Assembly: GCF_011927795.1 (NCBI RefSeq) | Contig: NZ_JAATJJ010000001.1 | Span: 1-64,000, forward strand | DNA: 64,000 nucleotides | DNA from: Saonia flava | Lineage (GTDB): Bacteria > Bacteroidota > Bacteroidia > Flavobacteriales > Flavobacteriaceae | Reading direction: 5' to 3' | Part shown: positions 8,734-18,170 of the stretch, piece by piece | How the letters are laid out: every line of letters begins with the position of its first letter | How positions within the stretch are numbered: position 1 is the first letter of the stretch | Translations under genes and position numbers: made by a program | The notes under the pieces: model-generated | What the model saw: only the letters and a program-made list of their open reading frames with translations | Databases searched by the model: none | What the model was told of the DNA's origin: nothing

Positions 8734-9978
8734 ATGTCAGTTTTGGAAAGAATCACTTCTGAGGATGCTATTGCTTTGGAAAATAAATATGGTGCCCATA
8801 ACTATCATCCTTTACCGGTTGTTTTAAGTAGGGGAGAAGGTGTTTTTGTATGGGATGTTGAAGGGAAAAAATATTATGATTTTCTTTCGGCCTATTCGGC
8901 GGTTAATCAGGGTCATTGTCACCCTAAAATTGTGGGGGAAATGGTCAATCAGGCTCAAACTTTAACGCTTACCTCAAGAGCGTTTTATAATGATATGTTG
9001 GGCAAGTATGAGAAATATGCCACAGAACTTTTTGGTTTTGATAAACTCTTACCTATGAACACAGGGGCGGAAGCGGTTGAGACTGCTTTAAAAGTATGTA
9101 GAAAATGGGCGTATGAAAAAAAGAATATTCCAGATAATAAAGCACAGATTATAGTTTGTGAAAATAATTTTCACGGAAGAACAACAACCATCATTTCTTT
9201 TTCTAATGACCCAGTAGCACGTGAAAATTTTGGACCCTATACAGAAGGATTTATAAAAATAGCATATGACGACCTAGATGCTTTAGAGGCAACTCTAAAA
9301 AATAACAAGAATGTTGCTGGCTTCCTTGTAGAACCTATCCAGGGAGAAGCGGGGGTTTATGTGCCATCTGAAGGGTATCTAAGTTCAGCAAAAGCACTTT
9401 GTAAGAAGTACAATGTCTTGTTTATTGCTGATGAAGTACAAACTGGAATAGCTAGAACAGGAAAAATGCTTGCCGTGGACCATGAAAATGTAAAACCAGA
9501 TATACTAATTCTAGGAAAGGCATTGAGTGGCGGAGCTTATCCTGTTTCTGCAGTTTTGGCGGACGACAGCATAATGAATGTTATTGGCCCAGGAAATCAT
9601 GGAAGTACTTTTGGAGGAAATCCGGTGGCAGCTGCTGTGGCAATTGCTGCATTGGAAGTTGTTAGGGAAGAAGAGTTGGCGGCTAACGCAAATGAATTGG
9701 GACAACTTTTTAGAGAAGAATTAAATAAGTTTATCCCAACATGTGATTTGGTTAGTGCCGTAAGAGGTAAAGGTTTACTGAACGCTATTTTAATAAATGA
9801 TTCGGAAGAAAGCTCTACAGCGTGGGATATTTGTATGGCATTAAAAGAAAACGGATTGTTGGCAAAGCCAACACATGGAAATATAATTCGTTTTGCGCCA
9901 CCTTTGGTAATTAATGAAACTCAGTTGTTGGATTGTGTTTCCATTATTATTAATACATTAACTGACTTTAATAATTAA
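8734..9978 (+). CDS. rocD: Ornithine--oxo-acid aminotransferase
   Basis: 414 residues, full length for the family. It has the class III aminotransferase features: [12 protein letters not shown], the PLP-binding [14 protein letters not shown] and the Schiff-base lysine in [11 protein letters not shown]-terminal [10 protein letters not shown] is typical of ornithine aminotransferases rather than acetylornithine or GABA enzymes. The enzyme converts L-ornithine and 2-oxoglutarate to glutamate semialdehyde and glutamate, linking arginine breakdown to proline. It is monocistronic, with its own terminator. Confidence 0.93.
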   Translation: MSVLERITSEDAIALENKYGAHNYHPLPVVLSRGEGVFVWDVEGKKYYDFLSAYSAVNQGHCHPKIVGEMVNQAQTLTLTSRAFYNDMLGKYEKYATELFGFDKLLPMNTGAEAVETALKVCRKWAYEKKNIPDNKAQIIVCENNFHGRTTTIISFSNDPVARENFGPYTEGFIKIAYDDLDALEATLKNNKNVAGFLVEPIQGEAGVYVPSEGYLSSAKALCKKYNVLFIADEVQTGIARTGKMLAVDHENVKPDILILGKALSGGAYPVSAVLADDSIMNVIGPGNHGSTFGGNPVAAAVAIAALEVVREEELAANANELGQLFREELNKFIPTCDLVSAVRGKGLLNAILINDSEESSTAWDICMALKENGLLAKPTHGNIIRFAPPLVINETQLLDCVSIIINTLTDFNN

Positions 9979-9980
9979 AA

Positions 9981-10007
9981 AAACCTCGGTGAAAGCCGAG
10001 GTTTTTT
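9981..10007. terminator. Bidirectional terminator between rocD and the convergent gene
   Basis: A 9-bp stem (AAACCTCGG with CCGAGGTTT) flanked by A and T runs on both sides, 3 bp after the rocD stop and 20 bp from the end of the convergent gene. It can serve both strands. Confidence 0.9.
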
Positions 10008-10026
10008 ATTCAAATATATATTTTGT

Positions 10027-11358
10027 TTATGGAGTTGGGATAGCTTGACCACTATTGTTTTTAGCCCGCCTCAACTGTCTCTGTATTTTTTTAATTGCAG
10101 ATTCAATGGACTTTTCAGGTTCTATTATATTATATTCTCCCCAAAAATCAGGGTCTGAAAAACCAATGGCTTCATCACTTAAAATAATAGATGATTTAAG
10201 TCTGTCTTTAGATTTGGGAACTTCTCCATTTATGTTACTTTCCCAATCTGTAACGGCCATTTCGGCTGTCATACTGTAGACTGAGTTGAAAAATTTATCA
10301 TCCCAATTAATTTTAAACTCCAATAGAACATTGCTGTACCCATAATACCACCTACCATCTTTTTCTCTATAATTTACCCTATAGGCCATTTCTGTTGGGT
10401 AAACTTTGGCATTTTTGGGTTTTCTACGAACAAATATTCTAGCAGCCATATCTTTATTGGTAATATTTAAAGAATATACCGCAGTTGTAAGTGTTTTCTT
10501 TTCTGCATCAATATATAGCTTGCCCATATAAAGTGGTTCCAAAATGTGCGCTTTTTGTTTAAAATCAATCACAAAAACATTTTTATCATTAATTTTTGTG
10601 GAATGGTCAAAACTAAAGGTGTAATTTTCAAACGACTCTTCGGTAAAAATGTAATCGGGATATTTCATGATGTCTACAAAAAGTGTGTTGAAAGGCCCTC
10701 CTTGAAGCTTTAGAGCTACCGTGTCCAACTTACTATAGTCAGTACTTTTCCTAGCTTTGTATAGTTGCAAGGCATCCTTACGATTGGATGTATAGGGAGT
10801 TTTGTATATATTCACTACTGCTTCCGAAAGCGAAACATTCTTTTTTCTTTTTTTAATGGTTTCTCTATAAAAGGCCGTCATTAACGTTGGGTCGTTAAAA
10901 TAATTTTCTCCTTTTTTCGCTAGAGTTTGCTTCACCAGTTCTCTGGCATCTTTTGGAATTGTAATATCCACTCCTGACAATTCTATCATTGACACATCCA
11001 ATTTTATAACATTTTTGTCACTTTTAAATTGAGATAGGGGAATTAATTTAGTACTATATCCCAAAAATGAAATAAGAACGTTTCCATCAGTTGTAGTGTT
11101 AGGCACCTTTAGTAAAAACTCTCCCTCGGTGTTGGAAATAGTGCTGATATTTGTTCCGTCCAATGCAATTGTGGCAAAAACTAAAGGTTTTTTAGTTTGG
11201 CTGTCAACAACCTCACCTTTATATTGATTGAATGATGTTTCTTGGTCATCTTGAAAAAAAGCAGATGCCTTTATAGTTCCAGTTGCTCCCACCCATAGTA
11301 AAATAAGTATTAAAATTGCAGGAAATTTTTGCTGTAATTGTTTTTTTCTTTTTAACAT
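10027..11358 (-). CDS. Carboxypeptidase-like regulatory domain protein, exported
   Basis: 443 residues with an N-terminal hydrophobic segment (about 13-35). Residues about 47-130 form a CarboxypepD_reg-like beta-sandwich (KGEVVDSQTKKPLVFATI, then NTEGEFLLKVP), the plug-adjacent domain common in Bacteroidota outer-membrane proteins. The rest is beta-rich and resembles the DUF5686-type region found after this domain, but it is too short for a full barrel. Predicted envelope protein of unknown role. A 199-bp gap separates it from the nucleotidase genes. Confidence 0.75.
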   Translation of the reverse strand: MLKRKKQLQQKFPAILILILLWVGATGTIKASAFFQDDQETSFNQYKGEVVDSQTKKPLVFATIALDGTNISTISNTEGEFLLKVPNTTTDGNVLISFLGYSTKLIPLSQFKSDKNVIKLDVSMIELSGVDITIPKDARELVKQTLAKKGENYFNDPTLMTAFYRETIKKRKKNVSLSEAVVNIYKTPYTSNRKDALQLYKARKSTDYSKLDTVALKLQGGPFNTLFVDIMKYPDYIFTEESFENYTFSFDHSTKINDKNVFVIDFKQKAHILEPLYMGKLYIDAEKKTLTTAVYSLNITNKDMAARIFVRRKPKNAKVYPTEMAYRVNYREKDGRWYYGYSNVLLEFKINWDDKFFNSVYSMTAEMAVTDWESNINGEVPKSKDRLKSSIILSDEAIGFSDPDFWGEYNIIEPEKSIESAIKKIQRQLRRAKNNSGQAIPTP

Positions 11359-11557
11359 GGCTTTTAAACTTTAGGATTATTTCAATATAAAATATTCCAA
11401 ATGTGTAGTATAAGGTAGTGATTTTTAATGAAATAAGAATTATTTATTTTCATAAAATTAGAAGTTCTTTCCTATTTGGCATGAGTTTCGTCAATACAAA
11501 ATGGAAACAAAAGCATTCAAATTGATATGGCTTTGGCACTATTAAAGAATATTTGGT

Positions 11558-12478
11558 TTATACCAATATGGATACCCCGTTTGCCTGAGCATTTTTATCA
11601 CTGTCCAAATAAAAATCTATTCTCCCCAGATTTATACCATAACACCCAACTTGGTTCACAAGTACATTATTTCCCTGCCTATTTTTCTTTAGGGTTGGCT
11701 TATCTAAAAAAGTATGTGTATGCCCACCAATTATTAAATCGGTATAAGTTGTTCTAGTTGCTAAATCCAAGTCATGGGGCCTGTCCATATCTTGATATGT
11801 ATATCCTAAATGGGAAAGACAAATTATTAAATCACATTTTTCCTCATTTTTTAACTTTTGTTCTATATCAGATGCAATTTCAAATGGATTTAGATATTGG
11901 GTTTCTTTATAGAGCTTTTTGGTAACCAAACCATCCAGAGCAATTCCCAGCCCATAAACCCCAATCTTTATATCATCAACTAAATATGTTTTATATGGTT
12001 TTACATAACCCTCTAAAAGCGTGTTGGAAAAGTCATAGTTTGCTGAAAGTAATTCAAATTTCGCATGGGGCAATTGGGCGAGAAGACCTTCTATTCCATT
12101 GTCAAAATCGTGATTTCCAATGGTTGCTGCATCATATTTTAGCATGCTCATCAACTTAAACTCCAGCTCCCCTCCATAAAAATTGAAATATGGGGTTCCT
12201 TGAAAGATATCCCCAGCATCAAAAAGTAAGGTATTAGGATTTTCATTTCTAATCTGTTCAACCAATTCTGCCCTACGGGCCAAGCCTCCTAAATTCGGAA
12301 ATTGGGAATGGTCCAAGGGAAAAGTATCTATATGGCTGTGTACATCATTGGTATGAAGTATGGTGATATGTTTTTTTGAATTGGTATTACAGGAATCCAA
12401 TGTTAGCCCTCCCAATCCAACAAATGCAGAAGTAGCCGTAGTCTTTTTTATAAACTTTCTTCGGTTCATTAGTATCAT
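11558..12478 (-). CDS. Metallophosphatase, catalytic half of a split 5'-nucleotidase
   Basis: 306 residues. The N-terminus NRRKFIKKTTATSAF is a twin-arginine (Tat) signal. The calcineurin-like metal sites follow in order: ILHTNDVHSH, FDAGDIFQGTP, TIGNHDFDNG, CLSHLGY and GGHTHTF. This is the N-terminal domain of UshA-type 5'-nucleotidases, complete but lacking the C-terminal substrate-binding domain. That domain is encoded by the upstream gene, which overlaps this start by 4 bp (ATGA). An alternative ATG lies three codons in (12469). Likely removes phosphate from nucleotides outside the cytoplasm. Confidence 0.88.
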   Translation of the reverse strand: MILMNRRKFIKKTTATSAFVGLGGLTLDSCNTNSKKHITILHTNDVHSHIDTFPLDHSQFPNLGGLARRAELVEQIRNENPNTLLFDAGDIFQGTPYFNFYGGELEFKLMSMLKYDAATIGNHDFDNGIEGLLAQLPHAKFELLSANYDFSNTLLEGYVKPYKTYLVDDIKIGVYGLGIALDGLVTKKLYKETQYLNPFEIASDIEQKLKNEEKCDLIICLSHLGYTYQDMDRPHDLDLATRTTYTDLIIGGHTHTFLDKPTLKKNRQGNNVLVNQVGCYGINLGRIDFYLDSDKNAQANGVSILV

Positions 12479-13236
12479 AATTTAATAAATCTATCATCTA
12501 CCACTGGCGCGATTGTATCAATTTTTTTAAAATAATCTATCATGGCATTGCGAATCATATAGTCAACATCAGTAACACCAACATTGTCTTTGAAAAAAGA
12601 CATTTTGTCGCCCCCCGTTAATAAATAGCTGGATGTTGCCACAAAATAAGTTCTATCCTCATTAAAAGGCTCACCTTTTATATTAACAGATTGTAAGTTG
12701 TTATTCTTGTCAAGAATAATTTGAAGTCCTGAAATTGGATGTGGTACTCCTGAATTTGTTAGAAAATAGACCAGCTCTCTAACTGACTTCCCCGTTAATT
12801 CTGCGATAACTATTGAATTTTCAAATGGCATAACTTGATAAGCCGTTCTAGCACTTACATTTCCTTTTGATATTATAGATCTTATTCCACCGTAGTTCAA
12901 AAGCACAAAATCTATTTCATTGGATGTACGTGATTTAAAAATGGGATTGGCCTCACTCATTATGATATCGGCCATTAGATTTCCCTCAGTCGTATTATAT
13001 TTTCCGTCTTCTCTACTGATAACTCTAGGTGCATAGGCCAAAGTACTGTCCAGAATTTCATTTATTCTGTCCCTATATGGAGCCACAAAATTAGTTATGG
13101 AATCCATATCCGCGATGGAATCATTTAGTTCTATTTGTTGGCCATGTATGGATGTGAGTATAAAATTCTTTTTCTTGCATGAAAACAAACAAGACATTGT
13201 TGTAAATATAACAAAATGTTTTATTTTTAAAATCAT
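12475..13236 (-). CDS. 5'-nucleotidase C-terminal (substrate-binding) domain lipoprotein
   Basis: 253 residues with a lipoprotein signal (lipobox ending LFSC before KKK). The mature protein matches the 5_nucleotid_C domain: GNLMADIIMS, FVLLNYGGIRS, MPFENSIVIAELTG and a late SSYLLTGGDKM. In UshA this domain follows the catalytic domain on one chain and supplies the aromatic residues that clamp the base. Here it is a separate gene placed before the catalytic one, with a 4-bp overlap. The two products probably form one enzyme (inference). Confidence 0.88.
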   Translation of the reverse strand: MILKIKHFVIFTTMSCLFSCKKKNFILTSIHGQQIELNDSIADMDSITNFVAPYRDRINEILDSTLAYAPRVISREDGKYNTTEGNLMADIIMSEANPIFKSRTSNEIDFVLLNYGGIRSIISKGNVSARTAYQVMPFENSIVIAELTGKSVRELVYFLTNSGVPHPISGLQIILDKNNNLQSVNIKGEPFNEDRTYFVATSSYLLTGGDKMSFFKDNVGVTDVDYMIRNAMIDYFKKIDTIAPVVDDRFIKL

Positions 13237-13272
13237 TATAGTCCCTATCTTAGCATTAAAGTTATGTGGATA

Positions 13273-13298
13273 TTTTTACATTTGTAAAAATGTAAAAA
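13273..13298. promoter_or_regulatory. Perfect 11-bp inverted repeat over a -7 element, divergent intergenic region
   Basis: TTTTTACATTT and AAATGTAAAAA form a perfect inverted repeat with a 4-nt spacer. It lies between the divergent nucleotidase genes (start 13236) and DUF6913-dapA (start 13304). The left arm overlaps TACATTTG (13277-13284), a match to the -7 consensus, so a protein bound here would cover the promoter. A start-stop ATGTAA (13290-13295) is also present. Base composition is very AT-rich, so chance is possible. Confidence 0.45.
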
Positions 13299-13303
13299 AA
13301 TAA

Positions 13304-13840
13304 ATGTTTATAAAGGTTCTTAAGGATAAATTTAAGGTTAAATCTGGTTTAAAGCACTTAAAGGAGGAACTTAGAAAAACTTCTCCCGTTATTGACCGAA
13401 AGAAAGGAATAGCTTCTATTGGTTGTATTGTCGATTTGGATCAATTTTCCGATGCGGAAGTCTTTTTTGAATTGTCAGAAGAATTTTCTTTGAGACCTAA
13501 TGCAGTTAAGATTATAGGATATAAAAGTTTTTATGATAAAAATTCACCGTATTCCACACCTGTTTTTTCTGATAAGGATTTAGGATGGAACGGATCTGTG
13601 GAAAATAGTTATGCATTGGAATTTTTGAGTAGGGAGTATGATTTATTGATAAATTATTATACACAAGACAGTCTATTGATGAAGCTGATGACTTTAAAAA
13701 CCAAATCCAGAATAAAAGTTGGTTTTGGTGAAGTTGATGAGAATTTTAATGATTTAATTTTGAATGTCCCAATCAAGGATTTTAAGACATTTAAAAAAGA
13801 ACTAAAAAAGTATTTAATTGTACTAAAGGAGATTAAATAA
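13304..13840 (+). CDS. DUF6913 family protein
   Basis: 178 residues, no signal peptide and no membrane segment, so cytoplasmic. A mixed alpha/beta protein with [31 protein letters not shown] near the middle. It matches DUF6913, which in Flavobacteriaceae is regularly placed directly before dapA. Its stop codon overlaps the dapA ATG by one base (TAATG), so the two are translationally coupled. Function unknown; the fixed linkage suggests a role tied to lysine/peptidoglycan precursor synthesis, which is only inference. Confidence 0.8.
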   Translation: MFIKVLKDKFKVKSGLKHLKEELRKTSPVIDRKKGIASIGCIVDLDQFSDAEVFFELSEEFSLRPNAVKIIGYKSFYDKNSPYSTPVFSDKDLGWNGSVENSYALEFLSREYDLLINYYTQDSLLMKLMTLKTKSRIKVGFGEVDENFNDLILNVPIKDFKTFKKELKKYLIVLKEIK

Positions 13841-14730
13841 TGGAGCAATTACATGGTACAGGAGTAGCATTGATAACGCCTTTTAAAGAGGATTTTTCCG
13901 TTGATGTGGTGGCGTTGGAAAAAATTGTTGAGTACAATATAAATTGGGGAGTGGATTATTTGGTAGTTTTGGGAACTACTGCCGAGTCTTCAACCCTTTC
14001 AAAAGTAGAAAAACAAGTAGTCATTGATACCATTGTGAGTGCCAATGCTGGCAGATTGCCTTTAGTATTGGGGATTGGAGGAAACAATACTGCGGATGTT
14101 GTAAATGAGCTTCAATATTGGAATCTTGATAGTTTTGTTGCTATACTCTCTGTTTCTCCATATTACAACAAGCCTAGCCAAGAAGGTATTTACCAACATT
14201 ATAGGGCGTTGGCGTTGATTTCTACAAAACCTATCATTTTATACAATGTTCCTGGAAGAACGGGAAGTACTGTTTTGCCAGAAACAGTCTTGCGTTTAGC
14301 AAATGATTTTGAGAATATTATAGGTGTAAAGGAAGCTTCTGGAGATATGGTCCAGGTTATGAAAATTATACAAAAAAAACCTGAAGGCTTTATGGTTATT
14401 TCTGGTGATGACTTTACAGCACTACCTACGGTTTTGGCTGGGGGAGTAGGGGTAATATCTGTCTTGGGACAAGGGCTTCCTCGCGAATTTTCTAAAATGA
14501 TAACTTTAGGATTGGAACGGGAAGTAGATGAAGCATATAGATTACACTATGCTTTACAAGAAGGAATGGAACTTATTTTTAAGGAAGGTAATCCAGCTGG
14601 TATTAAAGCTATTTATGAAGTCTTTGAGTTATCTGGAGCAGCAGTAAGATTACCGTTGGTTGCAGCCACGGACACATTAAAAAAGGAAATTTCATATTTT
14701 TTAAAAGTATTTTCACGAGTACATGCTTAA
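13840..14730 (+). CDS. dapA: 4-hydroxy-tetrahydrodipicolinate synthase
   Basis: 296 residues, usual family length. A TIM-barrel aldolase with GTTAESSTL near the N-terminus, the catalytic Tyr region [10 protein letters not shown] and the Schiff-base Lys in [10 protein letters not shown]. It condenses pyruvate with aspartate semialdehyde, the first committed step to diaminopimelate and lysine. It starts at the overlapping TAATG after DUF6913. The 120 bp after its stop hold the promoter region of bamD. Confidence 0.95.
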   Translation: MEQLHGTGVALITPFKEDFSVDVVALEKIVEYNINWGVDYLVVLGTTAESSTLSKVEKQVVIDTIVSANAGRLPLVLGIGGNNTADVVNELQYWNLDSFVAILSVSPYYNKPSQEGIYQHYRALALISTKPIILYNVPGRTGSTVLPETVLRLANDFENIIGVKEASGDMVQVMKIIQKKPEGFMVISGDDFTALPTVLAGGVGVISVLGQGLPREFSKMITLGLEREVDEAYRLHYALQEGMELIFKEGNPAGIKAIYEVFELSGAAVRLPLVAATDTLKKEISYFLKVFSRVHA

Positions 14731-14838
14731 TTTTCGCAGTTTTATATAAAGTTAAAGCTTAGCCAAAATTATTGTCTGAAGATATGTACGGTCTTATTTT
14801 AGCATTGTAAAATGTTTTTTAAATCCGTTGATTATCCG

Positions 14839-14846
14839 TAATTTTG
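14839..14846 (+). promoter_or_regulatory. Candidate -7 element of the bamD promoter
   Basis: TAATTTTG fits TAnnTTTG and ends 4 nt before the ATG at 14851. No TTG box sits at 17-20 bp upstream. If used, the mRNA would be leaderless for the first ATG or have a ~12-nt leader for the second (14863). Confidence 0.45.
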
Positions 14847-14850
14847 CAAA

Positions 14851-15675
14851 ATGTTTTTGAAAATGAGACGACTACTTCCTATATTATTTTTTCTAACACT
14901 TTTAACATCGTGCAGTGAGTACCAAAAGGTGCTTAAGAATGAGGATGTAAAGGCCAAGTACGACATGGCCCAGAAATTCTATGATGAAGGTGATTTTAAA
15001 AGAGCAAATAGGCTTTTTGAACAAGTAGCTCCAAAATATGTTGGAAAACCGCAGGGAGAACGTATTATGTTCTTTTTTGCTGATTCCTATTATAAAATTA
15101 AAGATTATTATACTGCAGGATATCAATTTGAACGTTTTGTAAAATCTTATCCCAAGAGTGATAAAACTCAGGAGGCTTTATTTCTTGGTGCCAAAAGTTA
15201 TTATGAACTATCCCCTAGATATTCTTTGGATCAAACGGACACGGATAAAGCTTTATTGAAGCTTCAAAACTTTATCAATACCTACCCAGATTCTGAATAT
15301 TTGCCTCAAGCAAATATTATGGCCAAAGAACTTACAACCAAAAAAGAGAGAAAGGCCTTTGAGATAGCAAAACAGTTTACAAAGCTGGGAGAATTCTATA
15401 CGTTGGATTATAATATTTCTGCAATAGCAGCTTTGGACAATTTTATTTCAGATTTCCCTGGCTCTATATACAAGGAAGAAGTTATGTATCAAAAAGTAAT
15501 AGCAACTACCAATTTGGCATTGAACAGTACGGCAAACAAAATGGAACAAAGGCTATTTGATGCCCAAGAGGCATATAAAACATTAAAGAAGAACTTCCCG
15601 GAAACAAAATATCAAAAGAAAGCAGATGATTTGATGGGAAAGGTAGAAAAACAATTACAAAATTATTCTAAATAA
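14851..15675 (+). CDS. bamD: Outer membrane protein assembly factor BamD
   Basis: 274 residues with a lipobox ending LTSC, then SEYQKVLKNEDVKAKYDMA, the start typical of Bacteroidota BamD. TPR-like helical pairs run over the rest (ADSYYKIKDYYTAGYQFERF, YPKSDKTQEALFLGAKSYYELS). It is the essential lipoprotein partner of BamA in outer-membrane protein insertion. Second ATG at 14863 is possible. First gene of bamD-rpoZ-coaBC-DUF4835-recN, with gaps of 12 bp or overlaps through DUF4835. Confidence 0.93.
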   Translation: MFLKMRRLLPILFFLTLLTSCSEYQKVLKNEDVKAKYDMAQKFYDEGDFKRANRLFEQVAPKYVGKPQGERIMFFFADSYYKIKDYYTAGYQFERFVKSYPKSDKTQEALFLGAKSYYELSPRYSLDQTDTDKALLKLQNFINTYPDSEYLPQANIMAKELTTKKERKAFEIAKQFTKLGEFYTLDYNISAIAALDNFISDFPGSIYKEEVMYQKVIATTNLALNSTANKMEQRLFDAQEAYKTLKKNFPETKYQKKADDLMGKVEKQLQNYSK

Positions 15676-15687
15676 AATCTTTATAGG

Positions 15688-16020
15688 ATGAACATGAACG
15701 ATTTAAAAAATTCGAAGGCTCCAGTATCAACTATTACCATTAACAAAAATGAGTTTGATGCACCGACCGAAAATATTTACGAAGCAATTTCAATAACTGC
15801 AAAAAGAGCAATCCAAATTAATTCTGAGATCAAGAAGGAACTTTTGGAAAAATTGGAAGAGTTTGCCACTTATAGCGATAGTTTGGAAGAAGTTTTTGAA
15901 AACAAAGAACAGATAGAAGTTTCCAAGTTCTATGAAAAATTGCCAAAACCACATGCTTTGGCTGTTATAGAATGGTTAGAGGATAAAATATACCACAGGA
16001 ATACAGAGAAAGACGCATAG
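15688..16020 (+). CDS. rpoZ: DNA-directed RNA polymerase omega subunit, Bacteroidota type
   Basis: 110 residues. The core NIYEAISITAKRAIQINSEIKKEL corresponds to the conserved omega helix pair (the ISITAKRA segment matches VxxxAKRARQ in classic RpoZ). A C-terminal extension with KLPKPHALAVIEWLEDKIYHR is typical of Bacteroidota. It binds beta-prime and helps polymerase assembly. It sits between bamD and coaBC, 4 bp before the latter; omega next to coaBC is a widespread bacterial arrangement. Confidence 0.88.
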   Translation: MNMNDLKNSKAPVSTITINKNEFDAPTENIYEAISITAKRAIQINSEIKKELLEKLEEFATYSDSLEEVFENKEQIEVSKFYEKLPKPHALAVIEWLEDKIYHRNTEKDA

Positions 16021-16024
16021 AGTT

Positions 16025-17230
16025 ATGTTGGGCGGAAAAAATATCCTTTTGGGAATAACAGGGGGTATTGCTGCCTACAAAACAACTTTTCTTGTACGAT
16101 TATTGATAAAAGCTGGTGCAGATGTTAAAGTAGTTTTAACGGATAGTGCCAGCTCTTTTGTTTCTCCACTTACATTATCCGCGCTTTCTAAAAATCCAGT
16201 GCTTTCTTCCTTTGTCAAGGAAGAGGACAATAGTATTTCGTGGAACAACCACGTAGAATTAGGTCTTTGGGCAGATTTAATGCTAATAGCCCCTGCTACT
16301 GCCAATACAATGTCCAAAATGTCACATGGTACGTGTGACAATCTATTATTGGCAACCTATCTATCCGCCAAGTGCCCCGTTTTCTTTGCCCCAGCCATGG
16401 ATTTGGATATGTATAAACATGAATCCACCAAACTATCTTTTGAGCGATTAAAGTCTTTTGGTAATATTATGATTCCTGCCACTTCCGGGGAATTGGCAAG
16501 TGGACTTCACGGCGAAGGCAGAATGGCAGAACCTGAAGACATTGTCCAATTTATCCAGACTTATTTGTCAAAAGGACTTCCTTTAAGTGGAAAGAAAATA
16601 TTGATTACTGCCGGGCCTACTTATGAAGCAATCGACCCTGTGAGGTTCATAGGTAATCATTCTTCTGGCTTAATGGGGTACGAGCTCGCTAAAGCTGCAG
16701 CCAATATGGGGGCAGAAGTTGTTCTGGTTTCTGGTCCTTCAGATTTGTCTGTTCAACATCATTCTATAAAGTTGTTAAAAGTGGTTTCTGCCGATGAAAT
16801 GTACAATACAGTGCACGAGTATTACAAAGATATTGATATTGCTATTTCTGCCGCAGCAGTGGCGGACTACAAACCAAAGAAGGCTGCAGACCAAAAAATT
16901 AAGAAAAAGGAAAGTAAATTGACCATAGATTTGGTGAAAAACAAGGATATATTACTTTCTATGGGTGAACAAAAAGAAAATCAGTTCATTGTTGGTTTTG
17001 CTTTGGAAACCGAAAACGAAATTGAAAATGCACAAGGGAAGCTTAAAAGAAAGAATCTGGACGCTATTGTTTTGAATTCCTTGAATGATTCTGGTGCTGG
17101 ATTTGGCAAGCAAACAAACAAAATATCTTTTATTGATAAGAATTTGAATATTAAGACGTTTGATTTAAAGACGAAGGCAGAAGTTGCCTTGGATATATTG
17201 AATGAAATAATTACCAGAATCCATGCGTAA
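16025..17230 (+). CDS. coaBC: Bifunctional phosphopantothenoylcysteine decarboxylase/phosphopantothenate--cysteine ligase
   Basis: 401 residues. The N-terminal CoaC flavoprotein domain has GGIAAYKT, the active-site His in NHVELG, and PAMDLDMY. The C-terminal CoaB domain (from about 190) has ITAGPTYEAIDPVRFIGNHSSG, AAVADYKP and the KIKK segment. It performs two successive steps from 4'-phosphopantothenate to 4'-phosphopantetheine for coenzyme A. Overlaps the next gene by 8 bp. coaE of the same pathway lies 5.5 kb downstream. Confidence 0.95.
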   Translation: MLGGKNILLGITGGIAAYKTTFLVRLLIKAGADVKVVLTDSASSFVSPLTLSALSKNPVLSSFVKEEDNSISWNNHVELGLWADLMLIAPATANTMSKMSHGTCDNLLLATYLSAKCPVFFAPAMDLDMYKHESTKLSFERLKSFGNIMIPATSGELASGLHGEGRMAEPEDIVQFIQTYLSKGLPLSGKKILITAGPTYEAIDPVRFIGNHSSGLMGYELAKAAANMGAEVVLVSGPSDLSVQHHSIKLLKVVSADEMYNTVHEYYKDIDIAISAAAVADYKPKKAADQKIKKKESKLTIDLVKNKDILLSMGEQKENQFIVGFALETENEIENAQGKLKRKNLDAIVLNSLNDSGAGFGKQTNKISFIDKNLNIKTFDLKTKAEVALDILNEIITRIHA

Positions 17231-18113
17231 TTTTCTTATTGCATTTTTTAGTTTTTCTTTTAGCATTTTTCTTGGGGCGCAGGAATTAAACTGTACAATT
17301 ACAGTTAATTCTGACCAAGTGGGACAAACCAATCAACAAGTTTTTAAGACTTTGGAACGTTCTTTAAATGATTTTGTAAATAGAACAAAATGGACCAACA
17401 AAGTTTATAAAGAAAACGAAAGGATTAATGCCAGAATGTTCATTACAGTGACAGAGTATGAATCTGATAGGTTTAAAGCCAACATACAGTTGCAATCTTC
17501 CAGACCCGTTTTTAACACTTCTTATGAAACCCCTGTTTTTAATTATAAGGATAATCAATTCGATTTTCAATATATAGAGTTTCAGCCTCTGGCATTTAAC
17601 GAGAATGTTTTTGATTCCAATTTGGTTGGAGTCATTTCTTATTATGTATACATAATTTTGGGATTGGATGCAGATACCTTTGCATTGGAAGGTGGAAGCG
17701 ACATGTATAGAAAGGCTCAGAATATTGTTACCCAGGCACAAGGCACGAGTTTTTCTGGTTGGAAACAAACAACAGGAGATAGAACACGTTTTGAATTGGT
17801 GGATAATTTAATGTCCAACACGTTTAGGGAATATAGAATAGCTATGTACAATTACCACAGGAAAGGATTGGACATATTGGCCGATAACAATAGTACGGGA
17901 AAACAAATTATTTCTGGAAGCATGAGATTGTTTGAAACATTGATTACTAGACGTCCCAATGCTTTTTTAATACAAACTTTTTTTGATGCTAAGTCAGAGG
18001 AAATTAGAAATATCTTTTCTGATGGCCCGAAAGTGGACATAGTTACATTAAAGGAAACACTCAATAAAATAGCTCCCTTCTATTCCACTACTTGGAATGA
18101 AATAAAATTCTGA
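17223..18113 (+). CDS. DUF4835 family exported protein (PorD-like)
   Basis: 296 residues with a signal peptide ending LGA before Gln. The sequence ELNCTITVNSDQVGQTNQQVFKTLERSLNDFVNRTKWT is the DUF4835 hallmark. Later conserved parts include YVYIILGLDADTF and GGSDMYRKAQNIV. The family has been linked to type IX secretion under the name PorD; I recall this and did not check it. It overlaps coaBC by 8 bp. Predicted envelope protein. Confidence 0.85.
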   Translation: MRNFLIAFFSFSFSIFLGAQELNCTITVNSDQVGQTNQQVFKTLERSLNDFVNRTKWTNKVYKENERINARMFITVTEYESDRFKANIQLQSSRPVFNTSYETPVFNYKDNQFDFQYIEFQPLAFNENVFDSNLVGVISYYVYIILGLDADTFALEGGSDMYRKAQNIVTQAQGTSFSGWKQTTGDRTRFELVDNLMSNTFREYRIAMYNYHRKGLDILADNNSTGKQIISGSMRLFETLITRRPNAFLIQTFFDAKSEEIRNIFSDGPKVDIVTLKETLNKIAPFYSTTWNEIKF

Positions 18114-18170
18114 CCTCCATTTTTTTACAGGGTATAAAAAAGTATCTTTACAGCACTAATTTTCTATAAG

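Noticed and set aside
13290-13295. ATGTAA start-stop as a regulatory upstream ORF
   Set aside because: It falls inside an AT-rich palindrome and is six bases long; it is mentioned only with the palindrome.
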